Shown piece after piece: positions 34,156 to 45,483 of a stretch of 64,000 nt of DNA (the stretch's first letter is position 1; each line of letters starts with the position of its first letter). Both the position numbers and the translations under genes were made by a program. The notes under the pieces are model-generated. The model was not told the DNA's origin, ran no database searches, and saw only the letters and a program-made list of their open reading frames with translations. Source of the stretch: Aristolochia californica (lineage: Eukaryota; Streptophyta; Magnoliopsida; Piperales; Aristolochiaceae). The stretch lies in NCBI GenBank assembly GCA_029961685.1, contig JARWKL010000008.1, positions 8,744,501-8,808,500 of the forward strand, read 5' to 3'.

Positions 34156-37100
34156 TCGATTTTTTAGGATTTTATTGATTAGCACATGAAGAAAAAGAGA
34201 GACGACATATTGAGGAAAAAACATTAAGAAGAAAAAGGTTATGGTTTTGTGTCCTAACCCTTTCCCTGAAGTTTAATTTATTGATAAATAAATTATAATA
34301 TTATAATTATGCCACTGAAACTTAAATTAATTGCATCAATATTATCTTTATGACATAACTCTTTATTTATTATCATGCCACCACGTGTGAGGCTTCTCTT
34401 TGGTCTATGGGTTTCAACCCATCTTCTACCTCTTTGGGATGTGTGGGTCTTCCTTGGTTATATGGGTTTGAGCCCATCTTCTAACACACTTGGACGTGTG
34501 GGTCGTCCTTAGTCATGTAGGTTTGACTCCATCTTCTGACACTCTCCCTCAAGGTGGGGGTGAGAGAATATCGTAAACATATCTTCTACCTCTTTTGGAT
34601 GTGTGGGTCTTCTTTGGTCATATGGGTTTGAACCCATCTTCTAACACACTTGGATGTGTGGTCTTCCTTAGTCATGTGGGTTTGACTCTATCTTCTGACA
34701 CTCTCCCTCAAGGTGGAGGTGGGAGAACATCGTAAACACCTAGCTTGTTGTAAATGGTTTATAGGGTTTTCCCGTATAAAATAGCAGTCTATCATATCTT
34801 CCAACACTCCCCCTCAAACTGGTGATCTCTTTGTTCTTATCAGGTTATCCAACTAGCATAATAATGGTAAGAGAAAAATCACTCTGAGCTGTATGGCAAA
34901 GCTCCATACTCCAATCAAATGGTCATAGTCATAAATACTCTTTGCTCAATTTCAATGGTGGAAAAGTAGTCCAATTGTGAGGCACAAAGTTTACCTACTT
35001 TATCAAGGTAGCTAAAAAAATACCTCTTGGGGTAAATAATAGACTTGACTTACATTAGATGTTGGGCACACTCCTATTTTATGTAGATAGTGGGTCTATA
35101 AGTATTGCTGAGAAGTGATAATAATAGGGTAATGGGGAATCACCAGAAGATAACCTGCATGGGCTACCATGTATTTTATTCTTCATCAAAATATCATTTG
35201 CTGACAACAGACAGTAATTGAGAAGTCCTTCAATAATAATGTCTCAGTCAAATAAATACAATAATAGTGTAACACATACCAAATAATGAAAATCTTAAAT
35301 ACACTGACCGAGTAAAAATAATCTGAGTCAATAAATGAATTACGCCGAGTTAGGAGAATAGGTTGAGATGACCGAGTCAAATATACCCGGACCAAGTAGA
35401 CTCAGTCAAGCTAGTGCGGCTCGGTCCGAGTTGACTCGTAGATCGCTCGATCCGAGTCTCGGCAGAACAATAAGGTGTTGGATTAAAATCAAGCTACCTA
35501 GCTTGGCGGAAGTTTAATTAAAAAACGTGCTTTGTCTTCCTCTAACAGCACGGGATAGTAAGCCAAGCAGAGAGATATCGTCCGAAATAGAGAACCCGGA
35601 GAAGCTGAAACACAAACACGCTTCCAAATGGAAACCAAGATCGAATTTGATCCACCATCAGGAGGAGTTTCTGAAGATAGCAGAAACCGTAAAATTACGA
35701 GTGAAGAAAACTTCCCGAAAAACAATGATGCTGCACAGAGGAGCAGTGCGAAAATTCCGCTTGGAATGGAAGACAGAAAACGCAACAGTGATGAACCAAA
35801 TGTACACGTCCAGAAACGGCAATGAGCCAATATGCTTCCATAAATAGAATGCCAAAATTGAGAGACGATTTGTCGTGACGATCGGCAAATATGGTTTGCT
35901 GATTTGAGTTGCAGTAATGAGCCTAGTTACGGAGAATACGCTGCTAAAGAGGATAGACACCAATTACGGTGGGTGCCAATGGTGCCAATGACAGAAACAA
36001 TAGTAAGTTCTAGCCTGGCAGTGAGGAAAGATACGATGCTAGAACCAGAATGCCAAGGAAGAGGACCTCTGTGTCTTCTCCTCTCTCGGTGTCGCCGAAG
36101 TTATTTGCAGAAGGAAAGATTAGTTAGCTTGCAGTTCGGAAGTTATTTGCTGGTTGACAGAGGTCCAAACAAACCTGAGAACAAATTCTTCTGATCTAAG
36201 CAATTTCCAAAAGAGGGACACCTTTCTCCACCTGTGCGATCAAGTGCAGATTAGTCTTTTGATTGGACTCTTCTGACACTGCTTCCGAATCCTTTCATAT
36301 TGCAACTTCGCGATTCTTTTACTTTTTGGCTAATTCAAGATGTGAATTCCCGACGCTGTTCAACTTCGGCGGTTCAAATTCTGATACCGGAGGTCTGTTG
36401 GCATCGTTTAGACTGGCGTCGGAGCCGAACGGGGAGTCATCCCGTTGGGAGGTACTCCGATGGCTGGCTTATTGTTGATCTACGAAGTCCAGTCACAGAT
36501 ACAATGATGTTTTTATGACAAAAGAAACCAGGCTTGCAATTTTTGTTGGAGCATGTCTTCAGACGTTTTAGCAGTTTACTGGAATCAACATAGTCATGTA
36601 TGGATTACGGCCCTATTATCGTGCAAATGGATAGGTTTTGCTCGAACCAGCTTGCATTGCTCGTCTTTTGGGACCATTGATGGAATCCTGCTAATCACAG
36701 TGTCCAGATGCAGAGTCCGTCAACGGTGATGACCCGTTGGCATGTTCGTTGTCCTGTCGAGTTTAATGGGGCTAAACTTGTTGGATAATCCGGAAAAAAA
36801 CTTATTGAAAATTCAAAAAAACTATGGAGACCAGCCGTTGGCACCCAATATAAAAATCTGGGAATTCTAAAAACCATAGCTATTAGTTCTGAAAATCAAT
36901 GTTCTAATACATTGTTGATTTTTAGGACTCCATAGATTAGTTCATGGAGGAAAAGAGAGACGTCATGTTCAGGAAAAAATAGAAAGAAGCAAAAGCTCAA
37001 TTTATAGATGAATAAACTACAATATTATAATTATGCCTCTAAAACTTAAATTATTTACATCAATGTTATCTTTATAAGATGACTCTTTATCTACCATCAT

Positions 37101-37265
37101 ATCACCACGTGTGGGCCTTCTCCTTGGTATGTGGGTTTGAGCCCATCTTCTAGCTCTCTTGGATGTGTGGGCCTTGTTTGGTCATATGGGCTTGAGCCCA
37201 TCTTTTAACACACTTGAATATGTGAACCTTCTTTGATTGTCTAGGCTTGAGCCTATCTTCCAACA
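34156..37265 (-). mobile_element. N2: non-coding LTR retrotransposon, complete
   Basis: LTRs at 34156-34541 (386 bp) and 36913-37265 (353 bp), flanked by the duplication ACTTG (34151-34155 and 37266-37270). A degraded initiator-Met-type PBS is next to the 5' LTR (complement ATGTATTAGAAC, about 36901-36912). A 160-bp tandem duplication (34421-34580 and 34581-34738) spans the 3' LTR end and purine tract. The interior lacks Gag/Pol. The block 34861-34970 matches the 3' interior of N4 and N5. The interior at 35400-36900 is less A+T-rich, with open frames of no recognised family. N6 is another copy of this family by LTR and first interior bases. Confidence 0.85.
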
Positions 37266-37270
37266 ACTTG

Positions 37271-40200
37271 CGTAGCATTTGTTAAATAAAATATATTCAA
37301 ATAAAGGTTATTTTGTATCTGTTTATAAGTTACTAAATATACGAAGGTAACTTTTGTTTATAAGTTACTAAATATATGAAGGTAACTTTATAATTTTTAA
37401 CTTTTTAGAGTAAATGTAAGAAATGAACTTTTTATAAAGTGGATATCTTAATTTTAAGGAATATTTAATTAAAGATATCTTAGTTATGTGTTTAATTAAT
37501 AGATTACAAGTTTTTTTTACTAGAAATGATTATTAGGTTGATGAAAAGGAAAGAGGAAAAAAAGGTTGTAGTCAAGGTTGTTATGAGCTCAGAGGGATAG
37601 GGCTAGATTGAAAGAATAAAGGCCCAACAAAGTAGGATTGAGTTAGTAGAATGTTTCAGTAGATTTAATGTATGCAAAGGCACGTCTAGGTTTTAATGCA
37701 TATAAGGCTGGTTAGTTTTTAATAAAGAGCTTAGGATATCGAAGCCTTGGTGAAGAAGCAAGCCACAAGCAAGCTGCTCAGAGTTAAAAGTCCCTGAAAG
37801 GTGGAAATAATGCTTTTGCTGAGTAAGGAACAAGCAAGTAGAGAAGACAGCAAAAAATAACTCCAAAAGTCACTTTTACAAATTGTAGGCTCTAAGAGGC
37901 ATTTGAATCAATCTAACTGAATACAATATGACCACTATTAGACGGTTTACCATCTCCAGATTCAAGGGTTGATATTCCCCATTGCTCTGGAGCTCCTCTA
38001 ACCATCATTGCTCAGATGATTCTCCTTGGCACTCTACCCTAAATAACTTAAGTGCAAGACCACCACCTCTCCATTTAGCCACCATCCAAAAGAGGTTTGA
38101 ACTGGGACAATCGAATATCCCATCAAGCTACACTTTAGTCTTGATATACATAAATAAAAAAGGGGCTTCCAACAACCTAATACTGGAAAAGCAGTATCAA
38201 TGGAAGTTCAACAAGGACCAACATGTATATTTGTTAAACACAAACCAAATAGTCTTAAGTCCCTAAGTGTCTGTTTGGAATCCCATGGAAAAAAAAGAAA
38301 AGAAAAATAAGATTTTGATTATCATTATTCGCAAAAGTAGTTAGTGAAAAGGTTGTTAATGCTTCTCCCAATCAAACTCTCCACCCCTAATCCCACGTCC
38401 AGCTCTTGCTACCCTTCTCCTTTATAAACCCCCACAAGTCTCAAAATCTCAGGTTCTCATCTCTCCTTTGTAGTCCCTTTCGTATCCTAGCACTAGCTAC
38501 ACTCCACCTTTCCGCCTTGTACTATCCTCGTACCCCACACAATTCCCAAATGAGTCATTTTGCCTTAGTCAAACAACCCTCTCATCCCTCTCAGCCTAAT
38601 AGATATATATACTCTAGAAACCCCAATTCCCATCTATCATAGCCTCAAATTTGACCCTCAAAACCTATGTAGAACCTTGAATAATTCTTACATGCATCAT
38701 GTCCAAAAAATCTCTATTTCTCTATTTTAGACACCACACACATGCAAAGGAGGATGAATCAGAGTCCAACTAACCATGGCTGCACTTATTTTTTTTAATT
38801 GTGTTATTTGCAAGAATGTCATAGTTCATATATTTATAGTAATGCTATTAGCTCCACTTTATAATTAAAATTTATAAAAATAAGAAAAAAATATCAAATT
38901 AATGTCAATAAGAAATGATGGGTAATAAATAGATATAGAATAAGAATAAGTCAAGTTTTAAGTCACTTTCTTAAAAAAATATGGATAAACTAAAAATGGT
39001 CGTATCCAACTTATTTCCATATTTCTATCAGAAGAAGAGAGAAAATGAAAAGAAAAAAGAGAATAACAAAAAAAAAAAAAAAGAAAGAAGGAAAGGAAGC
39101 AAAAAAAGAGAGTAAATGGGTGTAAGATACTCTTATAAACGAGGTCAAAATGAAAATGAAAGAAAAAGATTTGTTAAGGGGTTGCTCTATGTTACGCTTG
39201 AGGCACAAGTTGGCTTCTGCTTCGCGTAGTTTGGTTGCATGAATCACACAACCCTAACCAATGACACATAAATAGGAATTCAACAGCAGTAGTAGCACCA
39301 GATAGAGTCCAATTGAGTGAACATCATATGGGACCTACCAATCAAACTTGGTGTTCGACGTGAGATTGAGAAATTGGCTTAGACTTAGTTGGAGTAGATT
39401 GATTTTGAGGATAGAAAAACACCATGTGCTATGATGGCTTATCAAGCACGTGTAAATGCCATGTGCATCCAACAACTCCTTGACTATGTCCATTGTAATT
39501 TCAAGGGAGGATGAATAAACTGAAAATCAAGAAGGAAGTTAAAAAAACCAAAGATCTAAACAAGGAATTTTTAGATGAATGAAAGTCAAGGAGAGGACTC
39601 AAAGCCAGAGTTTCAATTTTTTATCTTTCCATTTTGAACCTTTGATACCAATTAAAGAATATGTGAGAGGTGAAACTAAAGATTGAACACAATACCCTAT
39701 AAGATCCAAAATTCTCACATAGCAAAATGTTGAGCTCTAGGAACATGAGCTCCTACTTTTGGGGTAGTTTGCTATCAAGGAAATAAGTTTTGTAAATGAC
39801 TTTCTAGGGGATGGGACAAGTTGACTCAAGCTTATCCACAAGCTCCTTGTCCTAATAGCCTTAGAAGCATTTGCTCTAGGGTCACAAAATGATCATAAAA
39901 TGGCTAATTGGACTTCCAAAACTATAAATACCACAAGAGTTTTGAAGTTCACTTTTCAATGAAAATAGATAAAGAGTTGTTCCATGATGGATTTTTGAAA
40001 AGAAAAAAAAAACAATAGTGGCTAAATTGTGAATACTATTTCACATCTAAAAATCTTTAAACATTTAGATCTTTAGAGTTCTCTTTGTTGGTGTCAACAT
40101 TCCTTTGAAATTTAGACTAAAATTAAGTGGATTAAAGGGTATTGAGCATGAGCTTGTATGCTTAAACAATCAAGGTATAATGTTATGGTCCCTAGCCATG

Positions 40201-41174
40201 GATCTAGTAACTCGGCGAGATACTGATGAATCCAGCACGTACACTGGTTTAACTCTGTAAAGAACCAAGAATTTCATCTCCAACCACTCTAAGTTGGAAA
40301 CAGAATTCCTTTTCTCTCACAAATGGGTTCAAACACTATTCACGCAGGTAATTTAATAATAGAACTCCAACCTTATGAACTTAGGAAAAATCAATCTCAA
40401 TTTACCTTTTTTAACTTAGGTAAATCGTCTCCTCTGTTTTGCCGTGAAGGACTCTGTTTCGCCGTGAAGGAACCCTGTTTCGCCATGAAGGGAGAAGAGT
40501 TCTTCTTCCTGGACAGGGTTCGATCCTCTTCCTTCTTCTTCCGTCCTCAGTTTCGTGAATGAAGCAAGGCCTCTTGCAGTCACGATGAAACAACAATTCC
40601 TCTGCCCTCGTCTTGGCTAAAGAAGGGGTTCACACAACCCTTCTTCCTCCTTAGTTCCGTGAAACACAAGGTCTCTCTCTACCCTGTCAGGTAGAGATTC
40701 CCTCTTTTCTTTCCTTCTCAACCTCCCAAACCACTCACAAAAACACCAATGCCGAAGGGAAGGTTCACGCCCAAAATTCCAGAAGGGGGAGTTCGAGGAG
40801 AACCTAGATTAGCGTAATTTACTCTAGTTTATGCTAATTCCGAACTTAGCTTTATTTCTCCATCCTTACCCCTTAAATAGGGTAATTAACATCAACATAG
40901 GTTAGGGTTATAAAACCCAATTCTACCCCTACCTTTAAGTCTTATTATAAATTAATAAAATTCGAAATTAAAAGCAACATAAATAATAAAAGTAAAGTAG
41001 ATGACTCAGTCTTATTGAGTCAATAACATAGAAGCAAAAAGTGGAAGACGAGAAAAAAGAACAAAGGTGAAAGGAAGAAAGGAGATCCATTTAAGAGCTA
41101 GCCCAAGGAACTAGGACAACTTATCATGCTTGACCTCTTCAGTATAATTTATATAAGAATGATTACATAAAGAC
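37271..41174. other. A+T-rich intergenic DNA with old repeat traces
   Basis: No gene supported. It has a 41-bp-scale duplication near 37320-37390 ('gtttataagttactaaatat' twice), a stretch at 38410-38640 that is open but protein-poor, purine-rich runs near 39030-39110, and LTR-like sequence at 40160-40960 with a 20-bp repeat. Sequence from about 41020 may be the copia LTR that the solo LTR interrupts. Confidence 0.5.
40432..40491. repeat. 20-bp tandem repeat, three copies
   Basis: Three adjacent units of 'ctctgtttcgccgtgaagga' or variants, at 40432-40451, 40452-40471 and 40472-40491. Confidence 0.9.
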
Positions 41175-41179
41175 CAAAG

Positions 41180-41634
41180 TGTTGGAAGATGGGCTCCAAC
41201 CCACACGACCAAGAAAGATACACATATCTAAGAGTATTATAAGATGGGCCACACAATCAAGGAAGACCCACAAGATGGGCCCAAACACATAAAAAGTAGA
41301 TCCTACCATGATTACCACGAGCTGACATCCTTATCACATAAGTTGGAAGATCAAGAAGGACTCACAAAGATAACCACGACCTGGCATCTTTATCTTATGG
41401 TCACGTCATAGAAGAGTTCTAGTTTGAGTTATGTTTGTCTTCTATTTATATTGAGTTATTAAATTATGCTAAGGCTTATCCTTAAGTGTTAGAGTTTGGG
41501 TGTAATTAGGGCAAAGGTAGTTTTATTGTGATTGGACTCTACTACCTTCCTCTATTATAAATAGAGGTTCATGTACTCTGATTATAATAAGTTAATAAAT
41601 CAATGAAGTATTTCTCTTCTCCATAAATTCAACA
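41180..41634 (+). mobile_element. N3: solo LTR of the N1 family
   Basis: A single 455-bp TG...CA unit flanked by a perfect CAAAG duplication (41175-41179 and 41635-41639). It aligns along its length with the N1 LTRs in reverse orientation, including 'catgattaccacgagctg' and the TATA palindrome (41549-41567). This is the expected product of recombination between two LTRs of a former full element. Confidence 0.92.
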
Positions 41635-41639
41635 CAAAG

Positions 41640-42422
41640 TACCATTAAAACTACATCAAAGAGTTAAACTCAAAGAGAAAAAGGAAAAGTTGCAGTCAAC
41701 TACGTCTTATTCGTACACTTACAATGAAATTCTTCTATTATTTAAATACTCCCTCTCAAGCTAGGGAGTAAGCATCAAAGAGCCCTAGCTTGGAACATAA
41801 TTTGCAAAACAAGCTCCTTGTAGAAACTTGGTGAAGAGGTCAACAAGTTGATCTTCAATTCATACATGTTCAGTTATGATCTTTCTGTTTGACATTGGAT
41901 CTTTTATAAAGTGACAGTTTACCTCAACGTGTTTAATTCATTTACGAAACACCATGTTGTCAACAATTAAGATTGAAGTTTGATCATCACACTTCATCAA
42001 CATGGGTAGCGAAACTTCAACATTGAGCTTGGACAAGGGGGATTATACCCCGATTAGCTCACAAGTAGTGTGCGATGGCTATGTATTTGGCCTTTTGTAC
42101 TTGATCTAGCGACTACACCTTTGCTTCTTACTCCTCCAAGTCACTAGGTTTCCTCCTAAAAATGTACAAACCACTAGCGTATCAATGTTTGATCCTTAAA
42201 AATCTATATTAGTGACACCATCCACCTATATCTGACCATGACATTTGTAGAGTAGCCCTTTACTTGCTTCTCCTTCCAAATACTGAATGATCCTACACAC
42301 TGCCTCCATATTAATTTTTTGAGGTGCTTCCATTAACCTACTAACAAGCCCTACAACATTTAATATGTCTAGACGAGTTATAGTGATGTATATCGGCTTT
42401 CCAACTAGATACCTATACTAAG
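41640..42422 (-). pseudogene. Ty1/copia pol remnant (RT end and RNase H)
   Basis: The minus strand reads, with several stops, as the C-terminal part of a copia polyprotein: 'YLVGKPIYITITRLDI', 'MEAVCRIIQYLEGEASKGLL', 'LVTWRSKKQRC', 'KHVEVNCHFIKDPMSNRKII' and 'DQLVDLFTKFLQGA'. A purine tract and probable LTR lie to the left of 41748. It is cut at 42422 by the LTR of a second copia element. Confidence 0.82.
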
Positions 42423-42706
42423 TGTTAAATTGTAGGGTTTCATAATCTTAAGGTGATAAGAGGAGAGGAAGAATAAGAGAAGAGGAGAAGTAGAAGACTG
42501 CTAACTAGGGTGTGAAATTGAGAGAAAAGATGATTAAACCAGGGCACGTTGAGGGGGCTTTTCTTAAGGTCAAGAATTGGTCTCCTCTCTAAAATACATT
42601 ATATCATGAGGTTAAATACAATTACAAAGTGACCGTAGGGCTTCTTATGAATAATGCAAGAGAACTAAAGTAACTAACTTAAAAAAATATATAATATTTC
42701 TTAACA
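42423..42706 (-). repeat. LTR of a second Ty1/copia element
   Basis: 284 bp, TGTTAAATTG...TTCTTAACA, followed on the right by a purine tract on the minus strand (ctccccctcaac, seen after N4 at 45113-45124). N4 inserted at this junction, so the element's interior resumes at 45111. Confidence 0.7.
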
Positions 42707-42709
42707 CTC

Positions 42710-43050
42710 TGTTGAAGAGCAGATATGGAAGAGTCTTACATGACTCTCATAGTAAAAAGTCTCACTAAGCTAGAATTAATATGGTATAGTCTAAGAAAAT
42801 CCTCATGACAGGAAATCTCATATAGAAGAGTCCCAATTAAAGGTGATTTAGTTATGTTAGTCTTATATTTATGTTCAATTGTTCAATTATTCTAGGACTT
42901 ATCTCGTAGTGTTTAAGTTTGGGTGCAATTGGGACAAAGGTAGTTTAATTGTTATTGGATTGTATTTGTATCTTTTATTAAAAATAATGACTCATTATAC
43001 TCAGTTAACAACAAGTCAGTGAAGTTTTTCCTTTGTCCAAAAATTTAACA
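42710..43050 (+). repeat. N4 5' LTR
   Basis: TGTTGAAGAGC...TTTAACA, ending at the primer-binding site. Its TATA palindrome is degraded compared with the 3' LTR. Confidence 0.9.
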
Positions 43051-43062
43051 TGGTATTAGAGC
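43051..43062 (+). other. N4 primer-binding site
   Basis: TGGTATTAGAGC, complementary to the 3' end of plant initiator tRNA-Met with one mismatch, directly after the LTR. Confidence 0.85.
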
Positions 43063-43307
43063 AGGTTTTGTGAGTTGACTTGGTTAACCCACATAGATAA
43101 TGTAATCCTTTTATGTTCTATCATCTTTAGTAGTTTAGTTTTGTATTCTATCTTTTGTTTTTATTTTCTATCCCAGTACCTGTTTTTTTTGGCATTATCA
43201 CAACCATACTAAAATTTTCATATTAAAACTATATATTTAAAGAAATATCTTCAAGTCTATGTTCCAACACAAAAATAATTTTGGCAATTGGAGTTTTCTA
43301 CAAAAAA

Positions 43308-43901
43308 ATCAATATTTGAAATAGCAAGGTCATATTGCAAGAGAAATTCAAACAAAAGCAGAAAGCTTAAAGTTTTGAGCCATTTTATACCATAAAAATG
43401 AGACTTTATATGGGGAATCATATACCAAAAAAATATCTGTAAGTTTATTTTATTATCTATCCAACCATTTCTCAATCTAGTTTTTCTAGAGGGAGATATC
43501 AATCTTGGAAGAGTCAATGGTCAAGTTAGCCAAAGAAGAAAGAGTACTCAATTCAGCCAGATTAAAGAGTTTGAAATGTATCAGATTCTTTCTCTCAAAA
43601 GAAGTATATTTTATGAAAAAAATTTATATTTGGATGAAATTTGTCGAAGTCTAGTTTCATAAAGAAAGAATTTTATGTCAATCTGATCTATATTTAAGGA
43701 GATATTCGCATTGGAGCTGGCAAGGGTCAAACTACTCAATGAAGAAAATCAAGAGATCATAAAAAAATCAATAGCAAAGCTTTTTATGTCAAATTAAATA
43801 TCAATTTAAATATCTTTGAGTCTAGTTTCTTAAAAAAAAAAACTTATCTTGATTCTGATATATATTTTTTGAGATATTTATATTAGAAGTACTAAAGGTC
43901 A
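43308..43901 (+). repeat. N4 four-copy leader motif region
   Basis: Four copies of GAGATAT...TTGGAAG...GGTCA at 43308-43332, 43492-43523, 43698-43729 and 43871-43901. N5 has copies at 46083-46107, 46265-46296, 46469-46500 and 59385-59415. The copies lie 170-210 bp apart between the PBS and the middle of the interior. Confidence 0.75.
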
Positions 43902-44775
43902 TTTCTGTTATTTCTTTTTTGTGATTCTAAATTGAGTTTCCATTTCTCCTAAAATCCAAGTTTTTTAGCCAAATTTCTTTTCTAATCAGAGATTTTTGGT
44001 CTGACTTAACCACTCCATGATATGTTCATTCAAGGTATGCAATCTTTTGTTTCGATGTTATATTCAAGTTTTATTTTTTTGTTACTTGGTTGTGTATCTT
44101 TCGCATAGTTAACTCCAAAAAAATATGGTAAAATTTATTAACTGCTACCGTTATAGTCTCCCCTATTTTTTTTTTAAAAGTCACATTTTAAGTATGAGTG
44201 TTTCATAGTAGCCTCCTTTTGGTTAAAGTTGTTTTTCGCTAATATTTCTTCAGTTTATCTTTTTGTGTTTTGTCACTTTAGAGCATTGCCTAGACCCACT
44301 ACCTAAAAAGTATAAGAGTGTGTCCAACATCCAACTTGAGTCACGTCTTTTGTTCTTCACCCAAGAGGTGATTTTTGTTTGAGCTACGCTTAAAAAATGA
44401 TTAATGTCTTTGTTAAGTCCTAAAGTTGGGTTATTTTTCCGTAAAATTGAGCAGAGTGTGTTTCAGACTATGACCATTTTTGACTGGTGTGTGGAGCTTT
44501 GTTGTATGGCTAAGAGTGATTTTCTTCTCCCATATTGTGCTTTCTCAAAGCTGGGTCTCTATGTCCTTTTTATCCCTAGCTTGAGGGGGAGAATTAAGAG
44601 AAGAATTACAAGCAAGAGGTATTTTATTTCACATGTTGTGATAGTTTTTATGTGACCAAAATATTCAAGAAAAAGGGTGCATAAAAGATGAAGTTTTTGC
44701 ATCTATGAAAATTTTTTTTAGCAAAAGAAAATTGAAGACTAAGAATCCTTTTCATTGTAAGCTGAAGTGGGGGAG

Positions 44776-45110
44776 TGTTGAAGAGCAGGTATGGAAGAGT
44801 CTTACATGACTCTCACAATAAGAAGTCTCATAGAGTCAAAATTAATATGGTGCAGTATAAAAATAGTCTCATGGAAGGAGGTCTCATAGAAGAGTATTAG
44901 TTAAAGGTGTATTACTTTTGTTAGCCTTCTATTCATGTTTAGTTGTTCAATTGTTCTAGGACTTATCTTTTAGTGTTTAACTTTGGGTGTAACTAGGACA
45001 AAGGTAGTTCATAATAGGATTGTACTTGTTTCCTCTATTATAAATAGAGGCTCATTGTACTAAGTTAACAATAAGTTAGTGAAATTTCTCTCTTTTCAAA
45101 AAATTCAACA
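44776..45110 (+). repeat. N4 3' LTR
   Basis: Near copy of the 5' LTR. It contains the intact TATA palindrome at 45032-45050. Confidence 0.9.
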
Positions 45111-45483
45111 CACTCCCCCTCAACTTGGTGGTGCAAACATATCAAACATGCCAAGCTTAGATCAAGATTGCTGAAGTAGACCGGCTGGAACTGCTTTGGT
45201 TAAAATATCTGCCAATTGACTCTTCGAAGGAATATAGTGCATGCAAATAACTATATAATCTGGTTTTAGAATTGATCTAGCTACAGCATTCTGCTTCTTA
45301 CTTAGCCAAGTAACTAAATCAACTCTAATAGTTGTATAATATCTAAACATGAATTTCCTATCATCAGGAGTCTTTGCCCAATATGCATCTATTGAATCTT
45401 TACTAGCAAGATGATCATGTTCTTATACAACAATCCTTGACCTGAATTTTTTTAAAATACCTCAACACCCTTTCCGATGCTTG
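45111..45483 (-). pseudogene. Ty1/copia RNase H and C-terminal remnant
   Basis: Continues the second copia element after N4. The minus strand reads 'DLVTWLSKKQNAVARS' and 'YIPSKSQLADILTKAVPAG', which is the RNase H end of copia Pol. The purine tract complement is at 45111-45124. It is cut at 45483 by N5. Confidence 0.82.

Larger units (their letters stand above)
42710..45110 (+). mobile_element. N4: non-coding LTR retrotransposon, complete
   Basis: LTRs of 341 and 335 bp (42710-43050 and 44776-45110) with a perfect CACTC duplication (42705-42709 and 45111-45115). The PBS TGGTATTAGAGC (43051-43062) differs by one base from the initiator-tRNA-Met type. The purine tract TGGGGGAG (about 44768-44775) precedes the 3' LTR. 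The 1.7-kb interior has no Gag/Pol. It carries the four-copy leader motif (43308-43901) and the conserved 3' block (44430-44720), including 'tgaccaaaatattcaaga' at 44653-44670. It is the best-preserved member of the family here. Confidence 0.93.

Noticed and set aside
35498..36518. Several 60-110-codon frames inside N2
   Set aside because: They overlap on both strands, none resembles Gag, Pol or a known plant protein; kept only as part of the element.
38406..38642. Possible first exon with a TATA box (ttataaa near 38422)
   Set aside because: No domain, no splice partner, and the surrounding DNA looks like repeats.
43051..43062. Possible tRNA gene because of TGGTATTAGAGC
   Set aside because: Only the 12-base primer-binding complement is present, next to an LTR; no tRNA fold. 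The same applies to similar sites elsewhere in the window.
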